From: Ophiothrix spiculata
Taxonomy: Eukaryota > Echinodermata > Ophiuroidea > Amphilepidida > Ophiotrichidae
Assembly: GCA_000969725.1 (NCBI GenBank)
Contig: JXSR01S061046.1
Direction: 5' to 3' (one strand)
Length of the DNA: 34,840 nucleotides
Positions within the stretch are counted from its first letter, which is position 1. Each line of letters begins with the position of its first letter. The translations under genes were made by a program, and so were the position numbers. The notes beneath the pieces are model-generated. The model was not told the DNA's origin and did no database searches. It was given only the letters and a program-made list of their open reading frames with translations. This document shows positions 10,079-20,583 of the stretch, one piece after another.

Positions 10079-10362
10079 GACACATTTTCATATATATCTC
10101 CAAAACAGAACAAAGCTCAGCCATGAAATTTCACATGGGTTATGAGAAAATATGAGCAATATTTTGGTAGCAAAATCTGAAAAAGTTCAAAAAAAAGTTG
10201 AAGCGATCGGACCATGCTCATTTATTAAGGGTAGAGCACTTTTGCACTCACTGTAGTTCTCACTCAGAACAGTCTATGAGATGGATGAGTGATCTGGATC
10301 TGGAAATGCAGATCATTACTCTTGTGTAGATTTGCCATTTGCTAAATGCATTAATATTCCAG

Positions 10363-10428
10363 CCTCAAACACCTCAAGAAGGGAGATAAATATACTTAAA
10401 CAACTTTGGTCTTTGGTCGATATTACAG
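10363..10428 (+). CDS. Weak candidate exon
   Basis: TTAATATTCCAG precedes and ACAG|GTTTTG (poor donor) follows. Phase 1 to phase 1, open over 21 codons (SNTSRREINILKQLW...). Included only because it fits the phase of its neighbours; a chance hit is more likely. Elsewhere in 10079-11324 I see nothing. Confidence 0.15.
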
Positions 10429-11324
10429 GTTTTGAGTGACCAAATTTTGCTACCCTATACAAGGAAACGCTAATAAAGAAAATGGCATGATAATGAGACT
10501 ATTAATATTGCCTTTTCTAAGTTTTATACGGCACACTATTTACAGCTTTGAGAGATTGTCCCAAATAATGGGGTTGTAAATATATAGATATCCCTTTTTT
10601 GTTTGGCATTTTCTTAAACGTGTCTTAAACGATTGTTTTTTCTATGATAATGTCTGGTTTACATTACAAAGTAGCAAATCGGGAAATTGCTGGGAACAGT
10701 TAAATTCGCCATCATGGAATATGGATCAAAACAGGAAGCACACACATTCCTTATAACTGCCAAATAACTGATCTAATTCTCTGTACCAGTTATGATTTTG
10801 GGCAGTTTAGTTTGATAAAACAATAAAACAAACATACAAAATTATGTGAATATGAAATGGAATTTATCAAACAACGTGCATTATGAAAAAGTTCAAGATA
10901 AAATCGGAGTTTGGTGTTCATGTGTTTTGATGTTTTCAAAAAGAAAATGGGAACAAATCATTAATTGCTGATTTTTTTCTACTGTACTATATTATTATAT
11001 TTATGTCTGAGGCTTAGACAAATACTCATTAATTTAAATTAAAAACAATTCATTGATATCAAATCCATTTGCGTTTTTATGGAATTTGTTCCATGATTTA
11101 AAAAAAAAAACTTGGCAAATTTCAGGAACATGTGACCTTTTTTTCAGAAACATGTGACAACAAAAAGGTAACAACTGTCAATTTAGTATGAGATAAAAAT
11201 AACAGGTTGTGTCTGCTGCTTTGATGTTGTAAAGAAAATTTCGGAGTGAAATGAAGAAGGCGCGTCACAGTGAAATAATGCAAGATGACATGGCAAGTTT
11301 CAATTTTGTATGATATTGTCTAAA

Positions 11325-11924
11325 TACGAGGGGGTATCAAAAAACTTTAAAGATCACCTAGAAGGAAATAAGCTATATCGATGAATTTTTGTCAGGATGG
11401 TCACTTGTCCTTGTGTACATTATGGTGCAAAACTGATATCAATGGCATTTATACTTTCTATACAGGTGGTGATAGAAGTCAACAACCTGCCTCCACTAAC
11501 CACATAAACTGCATGGAGAAATCAAAGTTTAACTGTGGCGTGATTAAATTCCTACATTTGAAGGGTTACAGCCAAGTAATTCTACGATTACACGCTCCAA
11601 CTTAAGATTTTTGATACCATAGTAAAGGTTAGGTTCTCCTCTTTCCATGGATACCCAAATAATGGAAATCAGTCAATAAATGACGTCACAATGACATAAT
11701 AAATCATGGCCGACCTGAAAATGTTGATTTTTAGTGAAATACAATATGGCTTTTTTGGCTAAAAGAGGACCTCCACAAACTTGGGCTGTGGACATTTAGT
11801 TTTAAGTGGGAGAAATGTGTTACTTTGCACAGTGGCTATGTTAAGATGAGGGTCCCATAATAAAATTATGTTCCTGGCTGTATCATTTCTTGGTGATCTT
11901 TAAAACTTTTTGATACCCCTCGTA
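11325..11924 (+). mobile_element. 600-bp TA-flanked DNA element, copy 3
   Basis: TIRs TACGAGGGGGTATCAAAAAA and TTTTTGATACCCCTCGTA with TA edges. Same orientation as 2191-2789 and alignable throughout (GTACATTATGGTG, GTGGGAGAAATGTGTTACTT). Contains ATGACGTCA at about 11680, not kept in the other copies. The 74-codon open frame at 11381-11605 is not conserved in copy 1, so it is not a gene. Confidence 0.85.
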
Positions 11925-12106
11925 CATTAATCATAAGTTATAAATTGGAATATAAAAAATTTGAATTTACGTAGGCTAAGGGAATGTGCAATTCATGCTA
12001 GAACATTTGTGAGTTTACTTTTCCTGTGTCATACTTTTGTATAATAAGGGCAGGATGTAACAACCATTTTTTCAAAAAAAATCAAGGTTATTTCTACAGC
12101 ATGCAA

Positions 12107-12557
12107 TATGTGACCCGTCATATCAAAAGGTACCTTAAGGGTCCCAAAATTAAAATTGATTTTTTTGCTCTCATCTGAAAGCTGAGAGTTTAAACTTTAA
12201 AATGACACCTTACTTTTAGTTATTGGATGCTCGGTTGCAAAGTTACATACAAATTGGCAAAAGGCATTGGGCTGATTCGGAAAACTAGAGTTCTGAGAAA
12301 ATCAAGTTTAAAGTTTTGGTTGTAAGTAAAACTTTAATGGGGAGAGGATTTTTATCTTGGTTGTAAACACATTTTTCTTATGTTTTGGATGTTGAAACCT
12401 GATTAATATGACAGAATACACTTCAAAAGTAACGTTTCTGATGAAATTAGAAATTTGACCTTGGACGTTATTTATTACTATGCTCAGCTTCAATGCCCCG
12501 TATCTCGTAATTTACTATGCCAACCTTAAGGTACCTTTTGATATGATGAGTCACATA
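12107..12557. mobile_element. MITE, TATGTGACCC...GGTACCTTAAGG ends, copy A
   Basis: TIRs read TATGTGACCCGTCATATC then AAAAGGTACCTTAAGG, inverted at the right (CCTTAAGGTACCTTTTGATAT...GTCACATA), TA at both edges. Interior closely related to 13604-14045 (GATTCGGAAAACTA, GATTAATATGA, CAGCTTCAATG). No coding capacity. Confidence 0.9.
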
Positions 12558-13060
12558 TATATACCAAGGCAATTTGAATTATCCTTATCAATTTGGTTTT
12601 GCTCTCTGATAGCTAAGCCTCACTTTCTTATTTCTTGTACTCTTCTAATTGCTATCTTTTCAAGTTTATATGAAATTTTAGAGAAATATGTAAAATCAAA
12701 TGAATTTGCAAACATGCAAATTACTGTCAATGTCATGTTGAAATTGTGCAGAAAAATCTTTTTGAAACTATGTAATGTCAATATTTTTATACAAACAAAT
12801 GAAATTCAATTTATGTATTATAATTTTTCTACTTTGTTCAAGTGATTGATGTTTGTGAGTATTGTATCAACAAGAACTTTACTGGTCTCTGACAAAAATT
12901 GTAATTTTCATTTTCTCAAGTTGGGTCAAATTTATGAAGGGAATCCATGTTTTGTAAATGGAACTCTATAGTAAAATTCATTTTATATTTGTACCTTTTT
13001 TCTTGATTTTGGACTTAATTTTAGAATAGAATGTTATGGCCTTTGGTATGACTATCTAGT
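12558..13060. other. Stretch with no feature recognised
   Basis: AT-rich. An open frame running from 12480 through to 12845 starts inside the neighbouring MITE and has low-complexity AT-driven content. Confidence 0.6.
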
Positions 13061-13414
13061 CAGTTCGGGAAAGCTTGTAATTCACATACTCTAAATATAG
13101 TACGTGAATTCATGTACAGTTAAGGAATTCACATACTAAACAGTATATGAATTCATATACCGGTACTCTAACCAAGAATACTTTGCTCTAACTTTAAAAA
13201 TCAATTTTTAGAGCAAACTAAGAATATCGGAGAGCATTTCAAAGCATTTTCATGTTGAATTGGACCTAATCTATGAATTAAGCTATGAAATCAAAAATTG
13301 ATTTTAAAGTTAGAGTATGTGAATCCATATACTGTATAATATGTGATTTCCTTTACTCTGCATGAATTCACATACCATATTTAGAGTATATGAATTACGA
13401 GCTTTCCCAAACTG
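13061..13414. mobile_element. MITE with CAGTT(C/T)GGGAAAGC ends and arrays of 18-bp palindromes
   Basis: Long TIRs (over 60 bp with scattered mismatches) start CAGTTCGGGAAAGCT on the left and CAGTTTGGGAAAGCT on the right. Eight 18-bp units of the frame GTAT-N3-AATT-N3-ATAC lie at 13072-13089, 13100-13117, 13119-13136, 13143-13160 (perfect palindrome GTATATGAATTCATATAC), 13315-13332, 13339-13356, 13358-13375 and 13386-13403. The variable triplets are mostly ATG/GTG and CAT/CAC. The inner parts (AACTTTAAAAATCAATTTTT and its complement) extend the foldback. No target duplication is clear. Layout parallels 394-899. Confidence 0.9.
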
Positions 13415-13603
13415 AAGTGGTAATTGGTGTACTAACTAATCAACAGTAATGAACTTTTTTTTAATTAAGTGACCTATGTTGTATAAATAATGTGGAATCG
13501 ACTTATCTCATATTTGCATATAAAGATTTTAATCTAATATTCTACAAGGACAAGGTGAATAATTGTTATTCTTCTTTGCATAACAATATTTATCTGTAAT
13601 ATA

Positions 13604-14045
13604 TATGTGACCCATCATATCGAAAGGTACCTTAAGGGTCCCAAAATCGAAAGTGTTTTTTTGGTCTCATCTCAAAGATTATATTTTAAGCTTTAAAATG
13701 AATCCTTGCTTTTGGTGATTGGATGTTCAGTTGCAAAGTTACATCCAAATTGGTAAAAGACATCGAGCTGATTCGGAAAACTATAGTTCTGAGAAAATCA
13801 AGTTTAAAAGTTTTTGTACTGAGTAAATATTGAATGGAGAGAGAATGTTTATCTTGGTTTTTAACACATTCTTCTTATTTTTTGGATGTTTGAACCTGAT
13901 TAATATGATTGAATACGCTTCAAAGGTAACGTTTCTGATAAAATTAGAAATTCGATCTTGGACGTGATTTTTTACTATGCTCAGCTTCAATGGCCCGTAT
14001 CTCGTAATTTACTATGCCGACCTTAAGGTACCTTTCAATATGACA
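13604..14045. mobile_element. MITE, TATGTGACCC ends, copy B (right tip lost)
   Basis: Same family as 12107-12557. The left end is complete; the right end reads CCTTAAGGTACCTTTCAATATGA and then runs directly into the next element, missing about ten terminal bases. Confidence 0.85.
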
Positions 14046-14662
14046 TATGTGACGCGTTACATCAAAAGGTACAAGTTGTCGGCAAGGCCGATTTTGAGCT
14101 ACGGCCGTCTGAAGTTTAAAATGAGTGAAAAATGGTCGGGAGGTCGATCTTAAGATATCGTAAAGAATGAGGTCCTTGAAGTATATATTTTCAATGAATG
14201 AACTTTGTTTTTGAAAAAAATACATTCTAAATGTGAAAAAATGCGTTGTTTGTGACCAAGTCTGATCCAGTTTTCGCTGAAAATGTCCATGGGACCGTCA
14301 CTTGAGTACCAAATATGACCAATTTGCACGGCAAATATCAGCGCATTCCGATTAATCTTCCTTGCAAATTTGGTATCGCCGTCTTTGTTGCAGTCTATAT
14401 AGTATATGTGCCAAATTTGGTGTCAATCGGGCAAGTAAAAGTGCTGGTTGCTATGGAGTTTTGAATGGTTCCTTTGAAAACCAGCAATATCTTGAGTTTA
14501 AAATGTTCATGATTTTCAAATGCGTTTTTCTCAGAAGTGTGCTTTTTAAATCCGTCAATGTTGTCATTCTTTAATTTGTCATAGCTCGGTCACCGAATGG
14601 CCGATGCCTTCAATTTTGATTTTTGGACCCAACATGTACCTTTCGATATGATGGGTCACATA
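14046..14662. mobile_element. MITE with the same TIR but an unrelated interior
   Basis: Begins TATGTGACGCGTTACATC, AAAAGGTAC and ends GTACCTTTCGATATGATGGG, TCACATA. The terminal 25-30 bp match copies A and B but the 560-bp interior (GGCAAGGCCGATTTTGAGC..., GGGAGGTCGATC...) does not. It abuts copy B with no spacer. Confidence 0.85.
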
Positions 14663-14703
14663 TGTATTGTGATGAAATGCTTCATTTAGCATTTGCATAA
14701 TAA

Positions 14704-14964
14704 CCCTTACTCTCGCACGCTTAAATACAGTCTAAGTCCGAATACGTCATGAAAAAATTTCCCGTTCCCCTCGGATCCCCCTGGGATTCGAACCCCTGAC
14801 CCCCGCTATCCCGGCCCAATTTCCAGCTATGCCAAGCCACCGAGCGCAGCCTGCCCGGGCAGCAATTCCCTGATCATTTATATTCGCCGTCTGTGACGTA
14901 TTCGCACTTAAGCTAATTCTTGATTTCTTACTGTAGTACTTTGTAGTACGTAGGAGGGTAAGGG
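14704..14964. mobile_element. TTAA-type (piggyBac-like) MITE carrying a tRNA-like sequence
   Basis: Ends are CCCTTACTCTCGCACG and, on the complement, CCCTTACCCTCCTACG. The right flank is TTAA (14965-14968), the left flank ATAA (14700-14703), consistent with a mutated TTAA target. A second, inner inverted repeat (14733-14749 and 14894-14910; TAAGT-C/G-CGAATACGTCA) brackets the tRNA-like core. Confidence 0.75.
14775..14850 (-). other. tRNA-like sequence (SINE head or pseudo-tRNA)
   Basis: On the minus strand there is an A-box-like TGGCTTGGCATAGCTGG (14823-14839) and a consensus B box GGTTCGAATCCC (14783-14794). The T-loop TTCGAAT is present, but only about three T-stem pairs form and I find no matching acceptor stem, so it is not a functional tRNA gene. 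Confidence 0.65.
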
Positions 14965-14968
14965 TTAA

Positions 14969-15567
14969 TAGGACATTTGAGTTATAAAGTAAATGAATGT
15001 AACATATATTTCAGTACTTAGTGCAATTGTTGTTTATTCCAAATATGGGTGTTGTTTACCAAAAGTATTCAATTATAGAACTTTTGAGATTCCCCAAATT
15101 ATTGACTTTGGACAAATTCCCTCAGCACAAAAACTATGATTACCCGATGTCACTGTTAAAAATGTTAACTTTTGGCAAATTTGGGAGACAGGAGGACTGC
15201 TGTGCTTGACTTGGGCCCACATTTCTCTTGGTAGCATCTAAGGCCTAAAAAATTGTTGACTTGCTTTCTCTTGCAAATGGACCACAAGAAACTGAATAAA
15301 ATAGTTGATATAAATATTTTCATAAAATAGTTTATACAAATGTTTTCATTGTTTTGTGCTTTATTTATTAAAGATATATGTTTGTTCCATGCAAATATAT
15401 AACATTCTGTGAATATTATTGTAAATTCAACCCAAATATCATATTATTTTTACCAAATGTACTGTTCAGATAGGCAAAAAAAGCGACTCTAAATTTTGCA
15501 AATTTTTGGTTGGTAGTCACAAGTTTTTTTTAGGCCTAATCTATTGTTTAACTGTCAAATTAACAAT
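14969..15567. other. Stretch with no firm feature
   Basis: A 62-codon open frame (15021-15209) begins just after an acceptor-like ATATATTTCAG and ends in a stop, with AATAAA near 15296. It could be a terminal exon but has no other support. Confidence 0.4.
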
Positions 15568-15646
15568 AATTATAAGTGATCTTTAGTTGCCAACTAGAGT
15601 TAGCAACTAAAGATCACTTATAATTAGTTGCCAACTAGAGTTAGCA
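15568..15646. repeat. 22-bp perfect hairpin plus overlapping 23-bp direct repeat
   Basis: 15568-15589 pairs perfectly with 15604-15625 (14-base loop). The sequence TTAGTTGCCAACTAGAG continuing TTAGCA occurs at 15583-15605 and again at 15624-15646. Confidence 0.9.
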
Positions 15647-16497
15647 GAATTTTGAATTATGGATTTGGGATGGGTCCTGGATATCAGGCACGATAGGTTG
15701 GGAAAGTTATGATTGCACTGAGTATCTGTATTGTATACATTGTATGATTTTATTATGTTTATTATTTTGTGTAAGATATTTATCTGTTTTGAACACTTCA
15801 TGGATAAATAAAAACTTATTAAATATCTTGATTCAGTTGTCATTATTTTTTATTGTTTGAAGTGCTGATACTTAGCTATGCTTGAATCAGGACTTTGCAA
15901 AAATGGCATTTCTGCAATGTTAAATATAATTGAATAGAAGAATTAATGAAAAAGGGAGAGGGGAGAACTTTAAGGTGCTCATCTACATATTTGTTTATGC
16001 TTTTCAAGATTTTTTCCAATTTTTTGACAACATTTTAACATATTTTTCCTTGGAGTCTTTTATCTTGAATTTGATAACACTCATGCTTAATTATTTATTT
16101 TTGTTTAACAACATGAATCAGGTCAAGTAGAAATTGGGCTAATCCTTGATATAGTTTCTATTTATCTGTTTATCAATAATTAGTTCAACTAAAATTTGAA
16201 ATACGCCAGAAATCTTGTAAAGCCATAGATTTAACACTGTTATAAGGCCCCATTTCCTGGACAAGCAGGGCAGTTGCAGATTGAAATAAGTAGACTCACA
16301 TGTGCACCTACAGATACAAAATGTTGCGTGTTCATAAAAAATAGTACTATTAAATCATTAGGCCTATTAGATCATGCCAATATAAATTATCCTCTAGAAA
16401 ATGCCCCATATGTTGAAATTTTCAAATGATTGACCTTGACCTCTGAAATGTCTTTTTGGTGGTTTCACCCTCAGTTTGCTTCTTGTTTACTCTTCAG
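15647..16497. other. Stretch with no feature recognised
   Basis: AT-rich, intron-like. No element ends or convincing open segments. Confidence 0.5.
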
Positions 16498-16560
16498 AGG
16501 CAAAACAAAGTATTCCTGGGGATGAGGTTGTTATGAAAATACATAAGAAATGGAAAATAG
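16498..16560 (+). CDS. Candidate internal coding exon (unrecognised)
   Basis: A strong pyrimidine tract, TTGCTTCTTGTTTACTCTTCAG in two halves ending at 16497, precedes it; ATAG|GTATAC follows. Open over 20 codons with 2 + 1 bases at the ends (phase 1 to phase 1): AKQSIPGDEVVMKIHKKW... The phase suits joining to 7926-8096 upstream and 25273/28728 downstream. CCTGGGGATGAG from it recurs at about 16694, so a local repeat is an alternative. Confidence 0.3.
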
Positions 16561-17086
16561 GTATACCAATTAACTTTACACTTTTTGCTATATCTCAAAA
16601 ACTACATGGAATTTGGAGGTGAAATTTTGGATTTACAATCAGAAAAACATGGGCTTTCATTTGACATAAAACAAATGCAATACTTCCGGTTGAGCCCTGG
16701 GGATGAGAATGTGATCGGAACCTACACCTTTTTAATGGCTTGATTTTGTTTTGGTTTGATAGTACATACTGAATTATTTGTCCCATTGTTGCTTAGCTTT
16801 TCTTCAAATGATAATGATACATTTACAAAATAGCTTTAAATCAAATTGCAGTAGTCTTGACAATAAGCGGGACAATAAGTTTAACTTAACTGGTTTATTG
16901 CTTTTACAATCCTTACAGTTCCACTCTCACTTAAAGTTATTTAGTTTTGAAAAAGCATTTTTCCTTACAACTTTATTCTCCACTCACGATGATGTATTCT
17001 ATACATGAGACCACTGCAGATAACTAGCATAAATTGCTTCATTTAAATGAGCCAGCCTGAAACCATTTTGTAATGTGATTTGGAGA
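16561..17086. other. Stretch with no feature recognised
   Basis: AT-rich. Open frames on both strands here lack splice or motif support. Confidence 0.5.
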
Positions 17087-17096
17087 AGCATTCAAT

Positions 17097-17462
17097 CCCG
17101 GGGGTACTCAAAAAAATTTTTTTTGTAGGTATGTGAGATCCGCGATATCCAACATGGGGTCTTGCGGAACAGATTTTTGGTCAAAAATAAGGTCTATGGA
17201 ACCGATTTTTTCCCGAATTGAGGTCTTACGAACTGTTTTTTTCCCATAAATATTTAACTTTTTGAGCTGAAAATCGATCAAAATTAGCTTGAAAACATAA
17301 CAAAACACACTTTTGAGTCATTTTCTTTGAAAAGGGGGTCTTCGGTACTGAAGTAATCTTGAAAAGAGCATTTTGGGGAGCGGAAGAGGAGGCTTGAAAA
17401 GAGGGTCTTGAGGGCGGCACATACCCGTATCTTCCATCAATGTAAATACCCCCCCCCCCCTG
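17097..17462. mobile_element. CCCGGGGG-type element with 10-bp target duplication
   Basis: AGCATTCAAT occurs at 17087-17096 and at 17463-17472, exactly flanking. Ends are CCCGGGGGTACTCAA and ...TACCCCCCCCCCCCCTG. Inside, a GGTCT(T/A) motif repeats at 17158, 17191 and 17222, each followed by GAAC and a T-run, and again in GGGGGTCTTCGG and GAGGGTCTTGAGG. No coding frame. The duplication length suits a Mutator-like or other replicative insertion; class unsettled. Confidence 0.85.
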
Positions 17463-17671
17463 AGCATTCAATATGATACCTGTTAAAATCAGAATGGTAT
17501 AATATGATATCCAAGCCATTTAGGTGTCCTATTCAAATCTACTGTGACAGTTGGTATGTTTGACTGTCAGTCCAATTCATCTACCATGTCTATTGAATTA
17601 CTCACCATAGTACATCATACTGGGACATGGTTAAACAATTTAATCACACATTTAATGCTTTAACCCTAACA

Positions 17672-17944
17672 CCCTGGTCACATAAGCCACAAGAAACCGC
17701 ATCACCGGTTTGACACTGGTGAATGCTTGCGATGCCTGGTCGGACACCGGTCAGACGCCGGTGGTTATGTGACCATAACTGAAGACATTGTATACAAGCC
17801 GCAAGGTTTTAACTCGGTATTAAATTCTTGCGGCATGCTTCCAGCATCTCTACGGCTCATGGACATGGCTGGTGTCCAATCGGTGTCTGCTGGTATGACG
17901 CCGTAAACACATCATAACCTCGCCGCAAGGTTATGTGACCAGGG
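17672..17944. mobile_element. MITE with CCCTGGTCACATAA ends and repeated CCGGTG motifs
   Basis: 14-bp perfect TIRs (17672-17685 and 17931-17944). The interior has many copies of (A/G)CCGGT-type and GACAC(C/T)GGT motifs in both orientations, and GCCGCAAGG/CTTGCGGC repeats. GC-rich against an AT-rich setting. No clear target duplication. Confidence 0.85.
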
Positions 17945-18389
17945 TATAACGCTTTTGAGAAGTCATGTTAGCTGCTCACCAGTTTATATACCGATATACC
18001 GTATCCACTCGTCCAATTCATCTATGGATTTTACTGAATATTATTGCATTTACGGTTGCGTTATTTTATACCAATATGCTAAAAACTGTTTTAATAATTA
18101 CTTCAATAATATGTCAGTTATAGAGCACGATGCTTTTTACAACTTTTAGAAGGTAGAGCATAATTGAAAAAGGGTTTGTCAGGTTGAAAAAGTTGAATTA
18201 GACGAATGGATATGGTATATTGCATACTGTAAGGAATTACAAGTCGGAGAGAATGTTTAAAACCGGAGGAAGGCACTCACATATATGGGCACTACACATT
18301 GGGCAGGAATGTATGTCCGGCTGTCAAAACTCCCTTTTTCACCTTTCCTGCCATTCTATGGATCCCCATTTCTAACATAATTTGGTTCT
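17945..18389. other. Stretch with no feature recognised
   Basis: No element ends and no supported open segment. Confidence 0.6.
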
Positions 18390-18393
18390 TTAA

Positions 18394-19071
18394 GATGCGT
18401 TTACATTGCGACGACATGGCCCTCAACTTAGGGTAACCTATTCCAAAATCACAAAATCCTAGGCGATAAGAAACGAGTAATGATGAAAAATCAAAGTTTG
18501 TTGACGGATAGTAACAAGTCTCAGCGACACCACGGCAACAAGTGACGAGTGGGTGCTGAAAGAAACGCAGACTTACTAATAAATTAAGAGTTTGACTTGA
18601 CGTTGGGTGACGACTTCTCGTCGACGAACAACTGTAAGCAACATAGTGAGGCGGCAAATACTGACCAAGGCTGATGCAAAGGAACGAATGCTATGGACTG
18701 GTCATTCTATCAATCATGCTATCATTCCTACTCACATCCCTGCAACACACTGTTGTTGACAACGATTACCAACGTATTGTGATGACCTCTAAACGAATAC
18801 AGACTGCTACAAACAGCATGGAAATATCAAAGAACTGAGGGTTGCGGTGGCCAACGAGATCTCAACGACATCAAATCTTATTCTATGTCATCCCAAAATT
18901 TTAAAACTTGTAACCGAAAGCGACCGATAGTAACAACAACCTGCGTAGGTTAGAGGTGTGTGCCAACGTGAACTGACTTTAACTAACGAGGACCGGCGTA
19001 AAATTCAAAATTGTAATTCGCAGGTCTACGTTGCTTATTGTTACCCCAATACGTCGCAATGTAAACGCACC
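18394..19071. mobile_element. TTAA-flanked DNA element, 678 bp
   Basis: TTAA lies at 18390-18393 and 19072-19075. TIRs are GATGCGTTTACATTGCGACG and its partner GGTGCGTTTACATTGCGACG. TTAA duplication points to piggyBac- or Kolobok-like mobilisation. The interior has AACAAGT/ACGAGT-type sequence and no transposase frame. Confidence 0.9.
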
Positions 19072-19075
19072 TTAA

Positions 19076-20203
19076 GACCTCTCAGGAAAAATACTACATT
19101 TTGGCTCCAGGTACAGAAATTGATCAAAAAATAAAATCTTGATCTCGGTATCGTTGGATGATAGCAAAACAAAGTTCATAGGGGGTTTCGTAGTTCCGTT
19201 CTAAAAATTTTAGGGGGGTTACAACCATCCCCCCCCCTCCCTTGGGTAGACGTTTTACAAAAAATAGCCTGGATAGATGAGGGTAAATACAGTAACTGTT
19301 AGTTTTTAGGCCTGAAATATGGAGACTTCATACATGTAAAAAAAAAAAAGATGAACCATCAAGAAACCTGTATGAACTTTGATAAACCTACCATTGAACT
19401 CTGATATCAATGTAACACCTTGAAAAGTACAATCGATTATAGGGAATAGTTTAAAATGAGTTCAATTAGACTCCAGTATCAAAAGCTAAAGTTTCATTTC
19501 ATTAAATAATTCCATTATTGTAACCATTTAGTAATAATTATAAATACTATAATGATGATTAGGTCACGCCATAATTATGATGAAGTCGTACTTTTGTTGA
19601 ACCAAATCACATTGAACCCATTAATTTGTTGTAGTTCTTGTTCATGGATTAACTGCCATTATTATACTTGAGCCTCTTATGGTGTACACTATTGAAATAG
19701 GGATAACTTGCTTGTCAAGTCATTTGTCATTTCTTCTTTTTCGACTGAAACAAGTATGGCAACCCACGTTATTTTCTTTCTTTTATTTTTGTAAAATATT
19801 TCTTTATTTTGATGACAAGTTTAATGGATACCACAAAATCCTTTTAATGAATATAGGATTTTAATAAAAATTGCAATTTAATTACATGTAGTATCCTTGA
19901 GTTTATATTAAATTTTGTAATGAATAATAGTATTTTGTCTTTTTGTTTTGTGGCCCCTGTAATAAAATAGAAATAACTAAAGATTCCTGTCACCAATGCT
20001 CTTCAGTGATATTGGGCTACAAAATCACAACTGTTTCATCTTTCTTTTGGAATAACAGGAAGTAGATAAGTGTTTACTGAAAAAATGACTGAATTGAAAT
20101 ATAAATTTAATGTATATTGTCATTTTATTATCATTATAAACATTTATTTAGTTTAAATTGACCAATTTCATTATTCAACACTCATTGGAATGCCACATAT
20201 ACT
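19076..20203. other. Stretch with no firm feature
   Basis: Contains a G-run/C-run patch (AGGGGGGTTACAACC then CCCCCCCCC, 19212-19243) and poly-A at 19341. Otherwise AT-rich and unrecognised. Confidence 0.5.
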
Positions 20204-20211
20204 ATATAATG

Positions 20212-20575
20212 CCCTGGGGGCAGTCAAATATGAAATGGATACGGGTGTAAGGGCTGCACTCCGACAGGCTGGGGCATTCGGTGTGAACAAAAGCTCAAAA
20301 AATGAGGGGTCATTGGGTGCGAGCCTGTTTTTTGGCATCCAGTGAGAAAAATATAAGAATATTAGGGCTTATTGGTCAAAAAATTAGGGTTCATTGGGTG
20401 ACAACCTTTTTTTTGGCATTCGATGGGAGAAAAATATAAAAAATGATGGTGTCTTTTGGTGAGAGGACATGCAATTGTACAAAATTAGGGGTCTTTGGGT
20501 GTCAGCGACGCTGAAAAAGGGGGTCTTTTGACCCTTACACATGCGTCGCCTCCAGAATGGGACTGCCCCCCCGGG
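20212..20575. mobile_element. CCC(G/T)GGGGG-type element with 8-bp target duplication
   Basis: ATATAATG at 20204-20211 and 20576-20583 flanks exactly. Ends are CCCTGGGGGCAGTCAAAT and complement CCCGGGGGGGCAGTCCCAT. The interior is imperfect tandem units with (T/C)ATTGGGTG, a T-run, GGCAT, GAGAAAAATATAA. Size and ends ally it with 17097-17462 and 22495-22806. Confidence 0.9.
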
Positions 20576-20583
20576 ATATAATG

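Noticed and set aside
11681..11689. ATGACGTCA as a CREB-type regulatory site
   Set aside because: Lies inside a transposon copy and is not kept in the two sister copies; no promoter nearby.
12480..12845. 121-codon open frame
   Set aside because: Starts inside a MITE and continues in AT-rich sequence giving Phe/Ile/Leu/Lys-heavy peptide; no motif.
14775..14850. Functional tRNA gene on the minus strand
   Set aside because: B box is good but T-stem and acceptor stem do not pair; better seen as a SINE head or pseudo-tRNA.
18292..18657. 121-codon minus-strand frame
   Set aside because: Crosses the boundary of the TTAA-flanked element at 18394, so it is a chance frame.
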